DNA of 23,123 bases from an uncultured Clostridium sp. (GTDB taxonomy: Bacteria > Bacillota > Clostridia > Lachnospirales > Lachnospiraceae), in the NCBI GenBank assembly GCA_937902905.1, contig CALELW010000064.1:1-23123 (forward strand). Reading direction: 5' to 3'. The first letter of the stretch is position 1. Every line of letters begins with the position of its first letter. A program made the position numbers and the translations under genes. The notes under the pieces were generated by a model, which saw only the letters and a program-made list of their open reading frames with translations, searched no databases and was not told the origin of the DNA. This document shows, in pieces, positions 22,021-23,123 of this stretch.

Positions 22021-22185
22021 CGATTTTTTGAAAAAAGAGTTGCAGTAACAGAAGTTAAAAGAAGAAAGAATCACAAATCAGGGAGAAACATTATTCGCAT
22101 TTGCGAATTCTCTGTTTCGAGTCGATTTGTGATTCTTTCTTCTTTTGAGTTGTACCTGCAAATTTGCATATTTTTCAAAAAATCG
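22021..22185. repeat. Long nested palindrome B (about 165 bp)
   Basis: Outer arms CGATTTTTTGAAAAA (22021-22035) and their complement (22171-22185) are perfect over 15 bp; then TTGCAG/CTGCAA (22040-22045, 22156-22161); a perfect 23-bp stem 22057-22079 with 22124-22146, purine-rich on one side; then GAAACA/TGTTTC (22085-22090, 22113-22118) and TTCGCA/TGCGAA (22094-22099, 22102-22107). It shares architecture with palindrome A, 60 bp away, but not sequence. The stretch 21962-22020 between them holds nothing clear. No ORF. Confidence 0.85.
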
Positions 22186-22237
22186 GAAATCCTATAAGAA
22201 AGTCACAAGTGGATGACTTTGGAAAGGATGATTTTAT

Positions 22238-22708
22238 TTGGGCAAGAAGAAATTTTTCGCAGCGGCATTTGTGGCATTCGTTCTGTGGGCTATTGTGATT
22301 TTGCAGACTGTATTAACCAGATGGTATGTTTCACAGACTGCGTTTGAACAGGCATTTGCAAAAAGTGACATTATGAAAGCATCAACTCAGGAAGCGGCTG
22401 CTGATACAAGAAATATAAATAGTAACAACCAAGTGATGGAAGGTGTGGTAAATGGCAGGCTGAATGCATCGGAGCAGCACACAATGGCAGACAAGCTTTT
22501 TCGTCAATTTGGCGGTGGAGAAGTAATGAACAGCAATTCCGATAGCAGTTCGGATTACTATGTCGCATACGGCTATACAAGCGGATTTGAAAGTTCCAAA
22601 AAGGTAAATGGCAGACGCATAAATATGATGGCTGCATTTTCCTATGATGAAAAAAAGGATGTTACAAAAGTTGTGTTTGGAACACCACTCATTAACAGCG
22701 ATTTTTGA
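22238..22708 (+). CDS. YwmB-like membrane-anchored/exported protein
   Basis: A 156-residue protein with a basic N-terminus and one hydrophobic segment (about 6-25). The rest, especially VVNGRLNASEQHTMADKLF and YYVAYGYTSG, resembles the YwmB family of Firmicutes (annotated as TATA-box-binding-like by fold only; no transcription role is implied). In related genomes such genes can stand beside sporulation genes, and here spmA follows. The start is TTG 22238, with GGAAAGGA (22221-22228) 9 nt upstream; the ATG at 22228 is out of frame. A hairpin AAAGTCA/TGACTTT (22199-22205, 22214-22220) abuts the ribosome site and could affect translation. Family assignment is moderate. Confidence 0.6.
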   Translation: MGKKKFFAAAFVAFVLWAIVILQTVLTRWYVSQTAFEQAFAKSDIMKASTQEAAADTRNINSNNQVMEGVVNGRLNASEQHTMADKLFRQFGGGEVMNSNSDSSSDYYVAYGYTSGFESSKKVNGRRINMMAAFSYDEKKDVTKVVFGTPLINSDF

Positions 22709-22765
22709 TTTTGTGGGAATGTTTATCTTCCTGTCGCATACAATAAAAGAAAAAGGCGTGTGCGT

Positions 22766-23123
22766 ATGCTCAATAAACTTTGGGGATTTATGATTCTCAT
22801 TGGGATTTTGTTTGCGGCGGCAACCGGCAAAATCGGAGAAATCGGAACAGCAGCACTGGATTCGTCAAAAGAAGCAGTGACTTTATGTATTACGATGCTT
22901 GGCATCATGTCCATGTGGACAGGACTTATGAATATTGCAAAAAAGGCAGGAATTATCGATGCGCTTACAAAAGCACTTCGACCGGTTCTTGCTTTTTTAT
23001 TTCCGGGCGTGCCAAAAGAGCATAAGGCAAATGAATATATGGCCGCCAACATGATTAGTAATGTGCTTGGACTTGGATGGGCGGCTACGCCGGTTGGTTT
23101 AAAGGCAATGGAAGAATTGAAAA
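22766..23123 (+). CDS. spmA: Spore maturation protein A (5' part, cut by window end)
   Basis: An open frame of 119 codons running off the window edge. It starts LNKLWGFMILIGILFAA and carries EAVTLCITMLGIMSMWTGLM, LFPGVPKEHKANEYMAANM and NVLGLGWAATPVGLKAMEEL, the highly characteristic N-terminal half of SpmA (nucleoside-recognition-type membrane protein). In Bacillus, SpmA and SpmB are needed for core dehydration of the spore. At least two TM segments are visible (about 5-22, 38-58). ATG 22766 has AAAAGG (22750-22755) at 10 nt. It lies 57 nt after the YwmB-like stop, in the same direction, perhaps co-transcribed; spmB would be expected next. Confidence 0.88.
   Translation, partial: MLNKLWGFMILIGILFAAATGKIGEIGTAALDSSKEAVTLCITMLGIMSMWTGLMNIAKKAGIIDALTKALRPVLAFLFPGVPKEHKANEYMAANMISNVLGLGWAATPVGLKAMEELK

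Noticed and set aside
21784..22185. CRISPR array, integron attC or retron msr-msd
   Set aside because: There are no regularly spaced direct repeats, no attC core sites, and no reverse transcriptase, integrase or Cas gene in the window.
22723..23052. 109-codon minus-strand frame at the window end
   Set aside because: It is antisense to the unmistakable spmA coding sequence.

Overview
The window looks like a chromosomal segment of an anaerobic, endospore-lineage Firmicute of the Clostridia, most likely a Lachnospiraceae relative. The reasons are moderate-to-low GC with strong AGGAGG-type ribosome binding sites, an electron-bifurcating NfnAB pair, a clostripain-family lipoprotein, LytTR/GHKL signalling, a YwmB-like gene followed by the start of spmA, and a degenerate type IV pilus/type II secretion cluster. 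No tRNA, rRNA, CRISPR array, transposase or phage gene was seen.

Layout. 0.1-1.6 kb: an acyl-CoA thioesterase/BAAT-type alpha/beta hydrolase (+) and a small AbrB-type regulator (-) with a clear promoter and terminator. 1.75-6.46 kb (+): a tight operon of a secreted transglutaminase-like protein, a GspF/PilC-like membrane protein, four small one-TM proteins resembling (pseudo)pilins, and a PilT-type ATPase. 6.47-10.63 kb (-): a LytTR response regulator, a cell-surface protein with a Ser/Thr/Lys-rich stalk, and a 7-TM GHKL histidine kinase, all read from one good promoter. 10.8-15.76 kb (+): a clostripain (C11) lipoprotein with its own terminator, then a three-gene run of a LytTR regulator with a degenerate receiver, a small lipoprotein and a Wzy/O-antigen-ligase-like membrane protein. 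15.77-18.63 kb (-): an NYN-domain protein that seems to lack its central block, then nfnA-nfnB with nfnB broken by a frameshift near its C-terminus. 18.86-21.78 kb (+): an AMP-forming acyl-CoA synthetase overlapping a FabF-type ketosynthase. 21.78-22.24 kb: a gene-free stretch almost wholly made of two long nested palindromes. 22.24 kb to the end (+): a YwmB-like gene and the 5' part of spmA.

How the parts fit. The pilus-like operon has a platform protein, four pilin-like subunits and one ATPase of the retraction (PilT) type, but no PilB-type ATPase or prepilin peptidase in view, so it is either a reduced machine or relies on genes elsewhere. The signalling cassette suggests a surface protein working with a membrane kinase. 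The most unusual features are the paired palindromes, the minimal pilus-like operon, the Asn-for-Asp receiver, and the two lesions (nfnB frameshift, NYN internal deletion) lying within 0.7 kb of each other. All family assignments come from reading motifs by eye; no database search was run.
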